Of a stretch of 64,000 bases of DNA, positions 26,962 through 37,051 are shown piece after piece. The position numbers and the translations under genes are program-made. The notes under the pieces are model-generated. The model saw only the letters and a program-made list of their open reading frames with translations, searched no databases and was not told the origin of the DNA. Position 1 is the stretch's first letter. Each line of letters begins with the position of its first letter. This DNA comes from Bacteroidales bacterium UBA1714 (GTDB taxonomy: Bacteria > Bacteroidota > Bacteroidia > Bacteroidales > Paludibacteraceae), in contig DCIY01000030.1 in assembly GCA_002317295.1 (NCBI GenBank), positions 1 through 64,000 on the forward strand. The letters run 5' to 3'.

Positions 26962-27915
26962 ATGAAAGCAAGTAAGATTTTGATGTTGGCAGCAATGGCA
27001 CTGCTGACAGTAGCATGTAAACCGAAACCGACTCCCACGCCGACGGAGCAGTATTCCAAAGCAGAGATGTGGTGCGAATTGCCCACTACCTGTAATGCGG
27101 CCGTAGACGTGTTTTATGTTGTATCCACCTGCATCATGCATTCGTATCTGCCGGATGGAACCGAAACGTATACGTCGGTTTTGACGGACGAGGAAAAGGC
27201 TACCTTGGCCAAAGAGATTCGTCAGGTGAAGAAAGAGATTTTCCCTGATTCGCTCAATTTCTTTGCGCCTTATTACCACGAGACGACCATGGCGGCTGCT
27301 GCGGCAGGTTTGCCTCAGGACTCGTTGGTTGCGCTTTCCACCAAGTCCCAAAAAGAAGTGGCAGAAGCGTTCGATTACTATATGGCCCACTATAACCAGG
27401 GACGTCCTTTTATCGTGGCAGGTTACAGTCAGGGTGCTATTATGACCATCTCGCTGCTTCGTCACATGACGGATGAGCAGTATGGTCGTATGGTGGCCGC
27501 TTATGTGATGGGTTATGGTATCAATGATCAAACGCTCACATGTCCCCATATCGTCCCGGCTACCGGTGCTGATGATACCGGTGTGACCATTACGTTCAAC
27601 AGTATGGACGATCCTGCTCACTATTGGGATCTTGTTTGGAATCATGCCGTTACCTGCATTAACCCTATCAGTTGGACCACCGATACGATATCTGCTGATT
27701 TTGTGTTTGATGGGGAGGCAATGAATGTACATGTGGATGATAGTCTGAATGTGCTGGTGGTGAAAGGATTTCATGTTGAGAATCATCCTTGGATTGAGGA
27801 GTGGGAACTTAATCCTTTCCCCAAAGGTAATTACCACAATTACGAGATTACGTTCTACAATCCTTACCTGCGTCAAAATGCGTTGAATCGTTGTCGTCAC
27901 TTCCTGCGCAAATAG
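26962..27915 (+). CDS. DUF3089 alpha/beta-hydrolase lipoprotein
   Basis: A 317-residue lipoprotein (lipobox LTVAC, Cys19) followed by a Pro/Thr linker. Family features are VDVFYVVSTC, FAPYYHETTM and the nucleophile elbow GYSQG with Ser156. DUF3089 proteins are predicted periplasmic or surface hydrolases of unknown substrate. It has its own promoter and is followed by the sirtuin gene after 27 nt. Confidence 0.82.
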   Translation: MKASKILMLAAMALLTVACKPKPTPTPTEQYSKAEMWCELPTTCNAAVDVFYVVSTCIMHSYLPDGTETYTSVLTDEEKATLAKEIRQVKKEIFPDSLNFFAPYYHETTMAAAAAGLPQDSLVALSTKSQKEVAEAFDYYMAHYNQGRPFIVAGYSQGAIMTISLLRHMTDEQYGRMVAAYVMGYGINDQTLTCPHIVPATGADDTGVTITFNSMDDPAHYWDLVWNHAVTCINPISWTTDTISADFVFDGEAMNVHVDDSLNVLVVKGFHVENHPWIEEWELNPFPKGNYHNYEITFYNPYLRQNALNRCRHFLRK

Positions 27916-27942
27916 AAATAGGCAATAGAGATACAAAAACAG

Positions 27943-28650
27943 ATGAAACACATTGTAGTATTGTCTGGCGCGGGAATCAGCGCTGAGAGTGGTATACGGA
28001 CTTTCCGTGACAGCAATGGACTGTGGGAAGAGTATCGTGTTCAGGATGTGGCTACGCCCGAAGGGTGGGAGCGTAATCCTCAGTTGGTGACCGAATTCTA
28101 CAACCAGCGTCGTAAGCAACTGCTTACCACCAAACCCTGTGAGGCCCATCGCATATTGGCCGAAATGGAACAGGATTACCAAATGGATATCATTACCCAA
28201 AATGTCGATAATCTCCATGAGCGGGCCGGCAGCAGTCGTGTACTCCATTTGCATGGGGAACTGAATAAGGTGACCAGTTCTGTTCATCCCAATGATCCGT
28301 CTCAGATTTGCGTGTTGCGAGAGGAGGAATATGAAGTGCATATGGGTGATAAGGCCAAGGATGGCAGCCAATTGCGACCCTATATTGTGTGGTTTGGCGA
28401 AGCGGTTCCCAATATAGAGCCGGCCATGGAACTGTGTGAGCAGGCCGATATATTTATCATCATTGGCACCAGTCTCAATGTCTATCCTGCCGCCGGCCTG
28501 ATTCACTACACACGCCCGCACATACCTATTTATTTGATAGATCCCGCTCAGGTGGCATGTCCTGAAGGCTATGATGTCCATATTCTGCGTATGGGAGCCT
28601 CCGCCGGTATGCGTCAGTTGCGCGATAACGAATTAAAATCCACATTATGA
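27943..28650 (+). CDS. Sirtuin NAD-dependent protein deacylase (CobB-like, class III)
   Basis: A 235-residue Sir2 protein: GAGIS (9-13), QNVDNLHERAG (86-96), catalytic His104 in LHLHGE, WFGE (150-153) and GTSLNVYPA. Tyr53 and Arg56 (FYNQRR) match the YxxR pair that gives CobB/SIRT5-type enzymes a taste for succinyl or malonyl lysine. Between His104 and Trp150 only one Cys (123) remains, so the usual four-Cys zinc site is missing; this loop looks the same in other Bacteroidetes proteins I recall. The last ATGA is shared with the next gene. Confidence 0.9.
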   Translation: MKHIVVLSGAGISAESGIRTFRDSNGLWEEYRVQDVATPEGWERNPQLVTEFYNQRRKQLLTTKPCEAHRILAEMEQDYQMDIITQNVDNLHERAGSSRVLHLHGELNKVTSSVHPNDPSQICVLREEEYEVHMGDKAKDGSQLRPYIVWFGEAVPNIEPAMELCEQADIFIIIGTSLNVYPAAGLIHYTRPHIPIYLIDPAQVACPEGYDVHILRMGASAGMRQLRDNELKSTL

Positions 28651-29093
28651 AAAAAATCGTATTATTTGTATTAAGCCTCGTGTGCTTAACGGCTTGCGCC
28701 GATGAACCCAAAGTAAGCAGTCTGGATGCCCTTCCGTCAACGGCTAAAAATCTGCTGCTTCAGTGTATCGATTCTCAGGACATTCTTCAGGTGCTGGTGG
28801 AAGGTTATGCATTAGACAAAGAGTATAAGATAGTTTTGAAAGACGGCAGCGAGTGGGAATTTGACCACAAAGGCCATTTGGAGAGCGTAGAAGCCCCAAC
28901 GGGTGTACCGGATGCTGCAATCCCTGCTGCTATTCTAACCTATGTTAAAACCCATTATCCCAAGCTTACGATTGTGGAGTATTCCATTGATCACCATGAG
29001 CAGGAGGTGGAACTGAGCAGTGGCATCGAACTTGTATTTGATTCCAAGGGCAATTTTCTGCGTTTAGACGACATTCCGGTTCATGCGCTATAA
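28647..29093 (+). CDS. PepSY-like (DUF2874) lipoprotein
   Basis: A 148-residue lipoprotein (LTAC, Cys17) with two tandem PepSY-like repeats, each ending in a WEFD/LVFD...G turn: EYKIVLKDGSEWEFDHKGHLESV and EVELSSGIELVFDSKGNFLRLD. Such proteins are periplasmic and probably inhibitory or binding; no function is established. It is coupled to the sirtuin gene by a 4-nt overlap and closed by a terminator. Confidence 0.8.
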   Translation: MKKIVLFVLSLVCLTACADEPKVSSLDALPSTAKNLLLQCIDSQDILQVLVEGYALDKEYKIVLKDGSEWEFDHKGHLESVEAPTGVPDAAIPAAILTYVKTHYPKLTIVEYSIDHHEQEVELSSGIELVFDSKGNFLRLDDIPVHAL

Positions 29094-29120
29094 AAATATC
29101 CGTGCTGTGAAATAAAGTGT

Positions 29121-29150
29121 AAAAAAACGAGGTTTTTGCCTCGTTTTTTT
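29121..29150 (+). terminator. Intrinsic terminator after the PepSY-like gene
   Basis: AAAAACGAGG pairs with CCTCGTTTTT around a TTTTTG loop and runs into a T tract. Confidence 0.88.
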
Positions 29151-29198
29151 TGGTAGATAGATAAAATCTATCTTTTTTTGTACTTTTTTGCAGAATTA

Positions 29199-29230
29199 TT
29201 TGTGTATGTCAAAAAAAAGTTGTAAATTTG
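29199..29230 (+). promoter_or_regulatory. Promoter of the gyrA operon
   Basis: TTTG (29199-29202), spacer with TCAAAAAAAAGTTG, TAAATTTG (29223-29230); gap 20 nt. Confidence 0.82.
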
Positions 29231-29268
29231 CGCGTTATTTTGAATATAATAAAAATTAACGATATACA

Positions 29269-31863
29269 ATGATTGACAACGACAGAATTATTCCTGTGAA
29301 GATTGACGAGGAAATGCGTTCCTCGTACATCGATTATTCGATGAGTGTGATTGTTTCTCGTGCCTTGCCCGATGTGCGTGATGGCTTTAAGCCTGTTCAT
29401 CGTCGTGTGCTTTTCGGCATGAATGAGTTGGGTAACACTTCCGACAAACCGACCAAGAAATCCGCACGTATTGTGGGTGAGGTAATGGGTAAGTTCCACC
29501 CTCATGGTGACAGTTCTATTTATGGTACTCTGGTGCGTATGGCACAGCCTTGGGCAATGCGTTATTGTCTGGTTGATGGTCAGGGTAACTTTGGCAGTGT
29601 GGACGGTGATGGTGCCGCTGCCATGCGTTATACGGAGGCCCGCCTGTCCAAATTGGCAGAAGAGATGCTTCGCGATATCGAGAAGGATACCGTGGATATG
29701 CAGAATAACTTTGATGATTCGCTCAAGGAACCCACGGTGCTTCCTTGCCGATTCCCCAATCTGCTGATTAATGGTGCCTCGGGTATTGCCGTAGGTATGG
29801 CCACCAATATGCCTACCCATAATTTAGGCGAGGTAATAAATGGTTGCGTAGCCTATGTAAACAACCGCAAGGCCCGCATTGCAGATGCCAGTTTGGAGGA
29901 GATTACTGTCGCCGAACTGATGGAGTTTATTAAGGCTCCGGATTTTCCGACTGGTGGTACCATCTTTGGTTATCAGGGTGTACGCGATGCCTATGAGACT
30001 GGTCGTGGTCGTATTGTCATTCGTTCCAATGCGGACATTGAGACCGAAGATAATGGTCGTGAACATATTGTGATTACGGAGTTGCCTTACGGCGTGGTGA
30101 AGTCCGATTTGGTGAAGAACATTGCCGAACTGGTGAGCGATAAGAAAATCGAAGGTATATCTGAAATCTCTGACCAGTCTAAGCGCGATATCCGTATCGT
30201 GATTGAGATTAAGCGCGATGCCAATGCGCAGGTGGTGCTCAATAAGCTGTATAAATATACCGCATTGCAGTCCAGCTTTAGCGTCAACAGTATTGCTTTG
30301 GTTAAGGGACGTCCGATGTTGCTCAACCTGCGGGATCTGATTGCCAATTTTATTGACCACCGCATGGAGGTGGTGACCCGCCGTACGCGCTTTGATCTAA
30401 AGAAAGCAGAGGAGCGTGCACATATCTTGGAGGGCTTAATCATTGCCGTGGATAATATTGACGAAGTGGTAGCTATCATCAAGCGTAGTCGCACACCTCA
30501 GGATGCACAGACCTGTTTGGAAATGCGCTTCGGCATTGATGCCCTTCAGTCCAAAGCCATTGTGGATATGCGTTTGGCTCAGTTGACGGGTCTGCAGGTG
30601 GATAAACTCAAGGCCGAATATGAGGAAATTGAGAAATTGATTGCCCACCTGAATGAGTTGCTCAACAGCGAAGTAATGCGTTATGATTTGATTAATGAGG
30701 AGCTCGAAGAGATTAAAGATAAATATGCCGATGAGCGTCGTACCCAAATCGTGAAGATGGCTACGGAGTTCAATCCTGAGGATATGTATGCTGATGACGA
30801 TATGGTCATCACCATTTCTCACCTGGGTTATATCAAACGCACACCCTTGGCAGAGTTCCGTCAGCAGGCACGTGGAGGTATAGGCACCAAGGCCAGCTCC
30901 AGCCGTGATGAGGACTTTATCGAATATGTACATCAGGCTTCCATGCACTCGACGATGATGTTCTTTACCGATAAGGGCCGATTATATTGGATCAAGGTTT
31001 ATGATCTTCCGGAGGGCAATCGCCAATCGAAGGGTAGGGCCATTCAGAATATTATTAACCTCGAAAAGGGCGATCGCGTACGCACATTCATCAATGTCAA
31101 AGGACTCAATGATGCTGAATATGTCAACAATCACTACCTGATCTTTGCCACTAAGAATGGTCTGATGAAGAAAACCACGTTGGAGGCGTACTCGCGTCCT
31201 CGTGCCAATGGTATCAATGCGGTTGGTTTGCGTGAAGGCGACGAACTGATTGGGGTTACGCTGACCGATGGTCATAGCCAGATGCTGATTGCTTCGTACA
31301 ATGGTAAGGTGGTTCGTTTCCCGGAAGACACCGTTCGTCCTATGGGCCGTACGGCTACCGGTGTGCGCGCCATTCGGTTGGAAGAGGATGGAGCGGATCG
31401 TGCTATCGGAATGATTTGCATCGAACCCGAAAGCGACAAGACCGTTCTGGTAATTTCAGAACATGGATTTGGCAAACGCACCATGCTGGATGATGCAGAT
31501 GGTGAACCTATCTATCGTATCACCAACCGTGGCGGTAAGGGTGTTAAGACCATGAATATCACCGACAAAACTGGTAACCTGATTGGACTCCACGCTGTAA
31601 GCGATGAGGAAGACCTGATGCTGATTACCAAGGCAGGAACGGCTATCCGTATGCCTATGAACACCATCAGCGTACTCGGTCGTGCCACTCAGGGTGTTAA
31701 ACTCATCGAACTCCAGAAACGCAACGATACACTGATGTTTGGTTGCACCGTTCCAAGAGAAGAGGAGGATAACGTAAACGACGGGCAAAGTCCTAACGTA
31801 GACGCAAACGAAAACGTAGACGCAAACGAAAACGTAGACGCAAACGAAAACAATAACCAATAA
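29269..31863 (+). CDS. DNA gyrase subunit A
   Basis: An 864-residue type IIA topoisomerase subunit that cuts and rejoins DNA to add negative supercoils. Catalytic Tyr121 is in AMRYTEARL. In the quinolone region [10 protein letters not shown], Ser82 is present and residue 86 (Asp87 in E. coli) is Gly. The C-terminal pinwheel carries a GyrA-box-like QARGGIG, which argues for GyrA over ParC. The extreme C-terminus is an acidic, Asn-rich tail with three NVDANE repeats. It heads a tandem run of TPR protein, ruvX, def, mntP and DUF3109 genes. Confidence 0.93.
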   Translation: MIDNDRIIPVKIDEEMRSSYIDYSMSVIVSRALPDVRDGFKPVHRRVLFGMNELGNTSDKPTKKSARIVGEVMGKFHPHGDSSIYGTLVRMAQPWAMRYCLVDGQGNFGSVDGDGAAAMRYTEARLSKLAEEMLRDIEKDTVDMQNNFDDSLKEPTVLPCRFPNLLINGASGIAVGMATNMPTHNLGEVINGCVAYVNNRKARIADASLEEITVAELMEFIKAPDFPTGGTIFGYQGVRDAYETGRGRIVIRSNADIETEDNGREHIVITELPYGVVKSDLVKNIAELVSDKKIEGISEISDQSKRDIRIVIEIKRDANAQVVLNKLYKYTALQSSFSVNSIALVKGRPMLLNLRDLIANFIDHRMEVVTRRTRFDLKKAEERAHILEGLIIAVDNIDEVVAIIKRSRTPQDAQTCLEMRFGIDALQSKAIVDMRLAQLTGLQVDKLKAEYEEIEKLIAHLNELLNSEVMRYDLINEELEEIKDKYADERRTQIVKMATEFNPEDMYADDDMVITISHLGYIKRTPLAEFRQQARGGIGTKASSSRDEDFIEYVHQASMHSTMMFFTDKGRLYWIKVYDLPEGNRQSKGRAIQNIINLEKGDRVRTFINVKGLNDAEYVNNHYLIFATKNGLMKKTTLEAYSRPRANGINAVGLREGDELIGVTLTDGHSQMLIASYNGKVVRFPEDTVRPMGRTATGVRAIRLEEDGADRAIGMICIEPESDKTVLVISEHGFGKRTMLDDADGEPIYRITNRGGKGVKTMNITDKTGNLIGLHAVSDEEDLMLITKAGTAIRMPMNTISVLGRATQGVKLIELQKRNDTLMFGCTVPREEEDNVNDGQSPNVDANENVDANENVDANENNNQ
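31795..31848 (+). repeat. Three perfect 18-bp repeats in the gyrA 3' end
   Basis: AACGTAGACGCAAACGAA occurs three times without change (31795-31812, 31813-31830, 31831-31848), encoding NVDANE three times just before the stop codon. Copy number could change by slippage without loss of frame. Confidence 0.95.
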
Positions 31864-31875
31864 ACAACCATCAAT

Positions 31876-33123
31876 ATGAAGAAAGTATTATTTTTGGCTG
31901 CTTTGGTGCTCATGAGTGCCGGCAGTTTTGCTCAAAAGAAAAATGTGGCTACGGCTCGTAATCGTGCTTTAGCAGAGGATAACCCTGATTTTGTAGGAGC
32001 CCGTGAGGCCATCAACGAGGCGTTGGAAAATGAGGAAACGAAGAATCTGCCGAATACATATTATGTTGCCGGTTTGATTGGATTCCAGGAGAATGTGTCC
32101 ATGCGTAATGCCTCCTATCTGGGACAGAAAGTGGATCCTGCTAAGAAGGCTGCTGTGCTGAACGAGGCTTATGGTTACTGGATGAAAGCCATGCAACTGG
32201 CCAAGGAGCCTATCGGTTATGATAAGAAAGGCAAACCACAATTTGATAAGACGACCGTTCGCGACATTACCAACAAAATGGCGGAGTGGTTTACGAATGC
32301 CGATTTTTACTTCGTAGGATTGGATGCTTATAATGCCGGTGACTACAAAGGTGCTTATGATGCGTTTATCAAGCATGTGAACATGCCGGAACTCCCACAA
32401 ATCAAGGAGAATGCTAAAGCACTGAGTCAAATGCTGGTGGATTCAACGTTCTACCAAATCAAGTACTACACCGGAGTGGCTGCCGTTCAGGCAGAAATGC
32501 ACCCGGAGGCTATTGCTGTGTTTGAGTCCCTAAAAGATAAGGAGGTAGAACCCATTCGTACGTATCTGAATCTGTACAACGAATATGTGATCATGAAGGA
32601 TACCGCTAAGTATGTGGCTTTGTTGGAAGAGGGTATGAATAAGTTCCCGGAGGAAATAGCATTCTTGCAGTACTTGATTAACCACTACATCTATTCCAAC
32701 CAAATGGAACAGGCCATTGCTTATCTGCAACAGGCTATTAACCGCGAACCCAACAATGCCCAATATCTGTGGATCATGGGTAACCTCAAGGCCAATGAAA
32801 ATAAGTTTGACGAGGCTGTCGAAATGTACCAACGTGCCATTGCTGCCGATTCCAATATGGCGGACGCACATGCAGGTATTGGTCGCGTGTACTGCAACCA
32901 GGCACGTGTGTTAAGCGAGCAGTCGGAGAACATGAGTGGTGCTGATCTCCAGAATTTGTACAAGCAAATGGATGAACTGTACCACAAGGCTCTGCCGTAC
33001 TTTGAGAAAGCATTGGAGCTCAATGGAGAAGAACGCGACTACCAACGCGTACTCTATATGTTGTACGATCGCTTTAATATGAGCGATAAGTTGCAGAAAA
33101 TCAGTGCTTTATTAGGTTACTAA
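31876..33123 (+). CDS. Exported TPR-repeat protein
   Basis: A 415-residue protein with a signal peptide (1-19, ending SFAQ) and TPR helices throughout, clearest at residues 240-330 (YSNQMEQAIAYLQQAINREP, ENKFDEAVEMYQRAIAAD). Likely a periplasmic scaffold. It starts 12 nt after gyrA and ends 2 nt before ruvX. No specific function can be assigned. Confidence 0.8.
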   Translation: MKKVLFLAALVLMSAGSFAQKKNVATARNRALAEDNPDFVGAREAINEALENEETKNLPNTYYVAGLIGFQENVSMRNASYLGQKVDPAKKAAVLNEAYGYWMKAMQLAKEPIGYDKKGKPQFDKTTVRDITNKMAEWFTNADFYFVGLDAYNAGDYKGAYDAFIKHVNMPELPQIKENAKALSQMLVDSTFYQIKYYTGVAAVQAEMHPEAIAVFESLKDKEVEPIRTYLNLYNEYVIMKDTAKYVALLEEGMNKFPEEIAFLQYLINHYIYSNQMEQAIAYLQQAINREPNNAQYLWIMGNLKANENKFDEAVEMYQRAIAADSNMADAHAGIGRVYCNQARVLSEQSENMSGADLQNLYKQMDELYHKALPYFEKALELNGEERDYQRVLYMLYDRFNMSDKLQKISALLGY

Positions 33124-33125
33124 TC

Positions 33126-33548
33126 ATGGGCCGTATTCTGGCTATAGACTACGGAAAAAAACGAACAGGATTAGCCGTTACGGATATGCTCCAAATAACG
33201 GCTAATCCTTTGCTTACTATTGCCACGTCGGAATTGATGGCGTGGTTGACTCAAGAGTTGGCGAAAGGGGAGATAGAAAAAGTGGTGATTGGTCATCCCA
33301 CCCAAATGAATGGACAGGATTCGGAATCGATGGTGTATATACAGCCGTTTATCAATTGGTTTCACAACCATTTTCCGACTATTCCACTCATTGAGTACGA
33401 TGAACGATTCACTTCCGTTTTGGCCCATCAGGCCATGATCGCCTCAGGTATGTCCAAATCCAAACGAAGGGACAAATCGCAAGTGGATAAACTTGCCGCT
33501 ACCATCATTTTGGAAGACTATCTTTCCTCGCTACTTATTAATCGTTAG
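33126..33548 (+). CDS. RuvX/YqgF pre-16S rRNA nuclease (Holliday junction resolvase-like)
   Basis: A 140-residue RNase H-fold protein. MGRILAIDYGKKRTGLAVTD and VIGHP plus the C-terminal KSKRRDKSQVDKLAATIILEDYL are family hallmarks. In E. coli YqgF is needed for maturation of the 16S rRNA 5' end. Spacing to the upstream gene is 2 nt. Confidence 0.92.
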   Translation: MGRILAIDYGKKRTGLAVTDMLQITANPLLTIATSELMAWLTQELAKGEIEKVVIGHPTQMNGQDSESMVYIQPFINWFHNHFPTIPLIEYDERFTSVLAHQAMIASGMSKSKRRDKSQVDKLAATIILEDYLSSLLINR

Positions 33549-33555
33549 GACATTG

Positions 33556-33586
33556 TCCGATCGTTAATCGCTACACATTACACGCT
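33556..33586 (+). repeat. Heptad array before def
   Basis: Units TCCGATC, GTTAATC, GCTACAC, ATTACAC then GCT lead straight into the ATG of def at 33587. Period 7; the units share a final AC or TC. Confidence 0.55.
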
Positions 33587-34141
33587 ATGATATTACCTAT
33601 CTACTTATATGGTCAACCGGCATTGCGCAAACCGACCGAAGAAGTGCCTGCGGATTTCGCGGAACTGCCTCAGTTATTGGAAGATATGCAACAAACACTT
33701 ACCAGTGCCGAAGGTTGTGGATTGGCGGCTCCCCAAATAGGGCGCTCGCTGCGGTTGTTTATTGTTGATGGCACGGAACTGGGAGAAGATTATCCTGACT
33801 GTGTGAACTTTCGTCAGGCGTTTATCAATCCTGAGATTGTTCAGGAAAGTGAAGAAACCAGTGTGTACTCTGAGGGTTGTCTCTCTTTGCCGGGAATCAG
33901 TGAAAATGTGGAACGCCCGCGAACCATTAAAGTGCGTTATCAAAGTCCTGATTTTCAATGGCATGAAGAAGAGTTTACGGACTTTAAGGCCCGTATTGTA
34001 TTGCACGAGTATGACCACTTGGAGGCGCATGTGTTTACTGATCGTATCTCGCCCATTCGTAAGCAGTTTGTGCGGGGTAAACTGACGAATATTGTCAAAG
34101 GAAAAACCATACCTCGCTACCGCTTTAGAAAAAATAACTAA
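33587..34141 (+). CDS. Peptide deformylase
   Basis: A 184-residue metalloenzyme that removes the formyl group from new proteins. All three motifs are present: GCGLAAPQ (43-50), EGCLS (96-100, metal Cys98) and HEYDH (140-144). A tail KGKLTNIVKGK follows. Stop TAA abuts the GTG start of mntP. Confidence 0.95.
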   Translation: MILPIYLYGQPALRKPTEEVPADFAELPQLLEDMQQTLTSAEGCGLAAPQIGRSLRLFIVDGTELGEDYPDCVNFRQAFINPEIVQESEETSVYSEGCLSLPGISENVERPRTIKVRYQSPDFQWHEEEFTDFKARIVLHEYDHLEAHVFTDRISPIRKQFVRGKLTNIVKGKTIPRYRFRKNN

Positions 34142-34699
34142 GTGGACCTATTATCTATTTGCCTTATTGCCGTCGGATTGGCCATGGACTGTTTTGCAGT
34201 GTCCGTGAGTCAGGGCATATGTGTGAATCAGTGGAATCCGAAGATACTACTGATGGCCTTGTTGTTTGGCCTGTTTCAGGGTGGTATGCCCCTGATTGGT
34301 TACTATGCCGGTTCTTTGTTTGCTTCCTTCTTTTCACGTTTTGCTCCCTGGATCGCGTTGGCGTTGCTTGCTTATATAGGTGGTAAAATGATTTGGGAGT
34401 CGTTTCACAAACAAGAAGAGATTTGTCATCGCTCTCCTTGGGAAATAAAGCACCTTTTGGTATTGGCTGTAGCTACTTCCATTGATGCGTTGGCTACGGG
34501 TGTCATATTTATTCCTGTTCCCCAAAGTCTATGGTTGGGCATCAGTATCATTGCACTTGTATCCTTTCTGTTTGCTCTGTTGGGTTATGGGATAGGCGTA
34601 CAAGTGGGTAAACGGTTTACGCTCAATGTGGAAATGATAGGAGGTATTATATTGATTATCATTGGATTAAAGATATTTATTGAAGGTATATGTTTCTGA
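34142..34699 (+). CDS. Manganese efflux pump MntP
   Basis: A 185-residue membrane protein with six helices and the two family repeats containing AMDCFAVSVSQG and SIDALATGVIF, whose Asp residues are needed for Mn2+ export in this family. The start is GTG, immediately after the def stop. It overlaps the following DUF3109 gene by 10 nt. Confidence 0.9.
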   Translation: MDLLSICLIAVGLAMDCFAVSVSQGICVNQWNPKILLMALLFGLFQGGMPLIGYYAGSLFASFFSRFAPWIALALLAYIGGKMIWESFHKQEEICHRSPWEIKHLLVLAVATSIDALATGVIFIPVPQSLWLGISIIALVSFLFALLGYGIGVQVGKRFTLNVEMIGGIILIIIGLKIFIEGICF

Positions 34700-35280
34700 T
34701 TGGAGAGAATACCCTCGTATCACTCGATGTGCTGGAAAAAGAGTTTTGTTGTGACCTGGAAACTTGTCACGGATGTTGCTGTATCGAAGGAGATGCGGGT
34801 GCTCCCATTACGCCTCAGGAGTGTGAAACCATTACTCAATGGCTGCCCGAATTGCTGCCTCAAATGACCCCTGAGGCACGTGCTGTGGTGGCACAACAGG
34901 GATTGTCTTATACCGATCCATCAGGAGAACAAGTGCTCAGTATCGTGAATGATAAAGATTGTATCTTTGCACGAACAGATCATCATGGTTGGTGTTATTG
35001 CCTGATTGAAAAAGCATATCGTGCAGGAAAAATGGATTTTATCAAACCCATATCCTGTCACCTCTATCCCATACGTCTGACGCAGGTGGGGGACAAAATC
35101 GGGGTGGAGTATCATAGATGGGATATTTGTCACTGTGGTCGCCAATTGGGACATAAACAACATATTCCCCTTTACCGGTTTTTGCGGGAACCCCTTATTC
35201 GAAGATTTGGTCAAGCATGGTATGATGAATTGTGTTTGACCGCTCAGGAATGGGAAAAACAATGCAATTCGCCGTCATAA
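34690..35280 (+). CDS. DUF3109 cysteine-cluster protein
   Basis: A 196-residue protein rich in Cys: CCDLETCHGCCCIEGDAG at the N-terminus, CIFA, CYCLIE, CHLYPIR and DICHCG. This matches the DUF3109/YkgJ-like cluster, thought to bind zinc or an Fe-S centre. Function is unknown. It overlaps mntP and ends the gyrA gene run. Confidence 0.82.
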   Translation: MFLIGENTLVSLDVLEKEFCCDLETCHGCCCIEGDAGAPITPQECETITQWLPELLPQMTPEARAVVAQQGLSYTDPSGEQVLSIVNDKDCIFARTDHHGWCYCLIEKAYRAGKMDFIKPISCHLYPIRLTQVGDKIGVEYHRWDICHCGRQLGHKQHIPLYRFLREPLIRRFGQAWYDELCLTAQEWEKQCNSPS

Positions 35281-35301
35281 AGCAGAATATTGATTAAAAA
35301 A

Positions 35302-35333
35302 CTTGCATAATTGAAAATAAAGTTGTAACTTTG
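35302..35333 (+). promoter_or_regulatory. Promoter of the acyl-CoA synthetase operon
   Basis: CTTG (35302-35305) with CATAA after it, then TAACTTTG (35326-35333), 20 nt apart. The leader is about 40 nt. Confidence 0.78.
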
Positions 35334-35377
35334 CGCATTGTTACCAACATTGAACCATATTAATAACGGATAAGACT

Positions 35378-37051
35378 ATGCTTACTGCAAAAGAAGATAA
35401 CCTTATTTACATGTACGAGCGCGCACTACGCACGTATTGGGACATGGATGCCGCTTCGGATTATGGCACAACCAAAACCTTTACTTATAAGCAACTTGCG
35501 GAGCAAATCACCCGCTTGCATTTTTTGTTTAAACGTGCTGGAATCAAAACCGATGACCGCATTGCTGTCATGGGGCGTAATAATGTCAATTGGATATCCA
35601 TTTATCTGGCCACAATAACCTATGGTGCCATTATTGTTCCCATTCTTCAGGATTTTAAAGCCAATGATGCATTGCATATTGTCAACCATAGTGGCAGCCG
35701 CATGCTCTTTATTACCGATGCCATCTGGGAAGGACTGGATCTGGATCAGATGGAAACCATTGAAATGGTATATTCTTTGACGGATTTCCATACTTTGGCT
35801 ACCGTGCATACACATCACGATTATTCGTTTGCCAAGGCAGAAGACGATTTTCAGAAAAAATATCCCAACGGCATGACCCCTGAGGATGTCCATTTTAAGG
35901 AACGTTCCAACAAAGAGGTGGCCAGCATCAACTATACCAGTGGAACCACGGGTTTCTCCAAGGGTGTGATTACTCCATGCAATGCATTGGCAGGGAATGT
36001 GCATTTTTCGCTGACGACCCACAAAGTGTTCCCGGGATGCCGAATGGTGGCCTTTCTTCCCCTGGCTCATGCCTATGGTTGTGCCATTGACTTCTTGTCC
36101 ACCATCGCGGCCGGTGGCCATGTCCATTTGATTGGCCGCACTCCTGCACCTAAGATTCTGTTGCAGGCGTTTGCAGAAGTCAAACCGACGGTCATTATGT
36201 CCGTCCCGCTGATTCTGGAAAAGATATACAAAAAAATGATTGCCCCCCAAATCGCCAAGGCTCCGGTAAGTTGGGTTCTCAAGGTTCCGTTCCTGGATAC
36301 GGTGGTGCTCAATAAGATTCGTCAGCAACTCATGGACGCCTTTGGTGGCGAATTTGCTCAGATTGTGATTGGCGGTGCCCCGCTCAATGCAGAAGTGGAG
36401 TTGTTTTTACACCGTATTCGTTTTCCGTTTGCCGTCGGTTATGGCATGACCGAAACGGCTCCGATGATCAGTTATACCTGGTGGGAAGATTGGAAACTCG
36501 GTTCGTGTGGTAAGGCCCTTCCGGGACTGATGGATATTAAGATTGATCATCCCAATCAGGATGGAGTGGGAGAGATCTTTGTCAAAGGAGAAAATTTGAT
36601 GTTGGGTTATTATCGCAACGAAGAAGCAACGCGTGCGGTATTTACCAAAGACGGATGGTTGAAGACAGGGGATCTTGGATATATAGACGAAGATGGATTC
36701 CTGTTTATCAAAGGACGCAACAAGACCATGCTTCTCGGTCCCAGTGGACAAAATATCTATCCGGAAGAGATAGAGGCCAAACTCAATAATATGCCTTATG
36801 TGATGGAATCGCTGATTATCCAAAATGAAGATAAACTGATTGCTTTGGTTTGCCCTGATTATGAAGCGGTAGACCAGGAACATCTCAATACCGAAGGTCT
36901 GGAAGCTGCCATGGAGGAAAATCGCAAAACGCTGAATGCAGAGTTGGCTGCCTATGAACAGATATCTCAATTCAAACTCTATCCGCATGAGTTTGAAAAA
37001 ACACCTAAGCGCTCCATTAAGCGTTTCCTGTATACGCAAATGAATTCATGA
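35378..37051 (+). CDS. AMP-forming acyl-CoA synthetase-like enzyme
   Basis: A 557-residue adenylate-forming enzyme. The P-loop-like INYTSGTTGFSKGV near residue 185, GYGMTETAPM near 350, the hinge TGDLGYIDEDGFLFIKGR and a C-terminal domain with KRSIKRFLY are seen. It resembles the long-chain fatty-acid:CoA ligase (FadD-like) group of Bacteroidetes. The exact acyl substrate is unknown. Its last 4 nt overlap coaX. Confidence 0.88.
   Translation: MLTAKEDNLIYMYERALRTYWDMDAASDYGTTKTFTYKQLAEQITRLHFLFKRAGIKTDDRIAVMGRNNVNWISIYLATITYGAIIVPILQDFKANDALHIVNHSGSRMLFITDAIWEGLDLDQMETIEMVYSLTDFHTLATVHTHHDYSFAKAEDDFQKKYPNGMTPEDVHFKERSNKEVASINYTSGTTGFSKGVITPCNALAGNVHFSLTTHKVFPGCRMVAFLPLAHAYGCAIDFLSTIAAGGHVHLIGRTPAPKILLQAFAEVKPTVIMSVPLILEKIYKKMIAPQIAKAPVSWVLKVPFLDTVVLNKIRQQLMDAFGGEFAQIVIGGAPLNAEVELFLHRIRFPFAVGYGMTETAPMISYTWWEDWKLGSCGKALPGLMDIKIDHPNQDGVGEIFVKGENLMLGYYRNEEATRAVFTKDGWLKTGDLGYIDEDGFLFIKGRNKTMLLGPSGQNIYPEEIEAKLNNMPYVMESLIIQNEDKLIALVCPDYEAVDQEHLNTEGLEAAMEENRKTLNAELAAYEQISQFKLYPHEFEKTPKRSIKRFLYTQMNS

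Noticed and set aside
26896..28581. 561-residue minus-strand frame
   Set aside because: Spans two well-supported plus-strand genes and the promoter between them; translation is unlike any protein.
29172..29190. Second gyrA promoter
   Set aside because: TACTTTTTTG has the wrong box length and no TTTG at 20 nt upstream.
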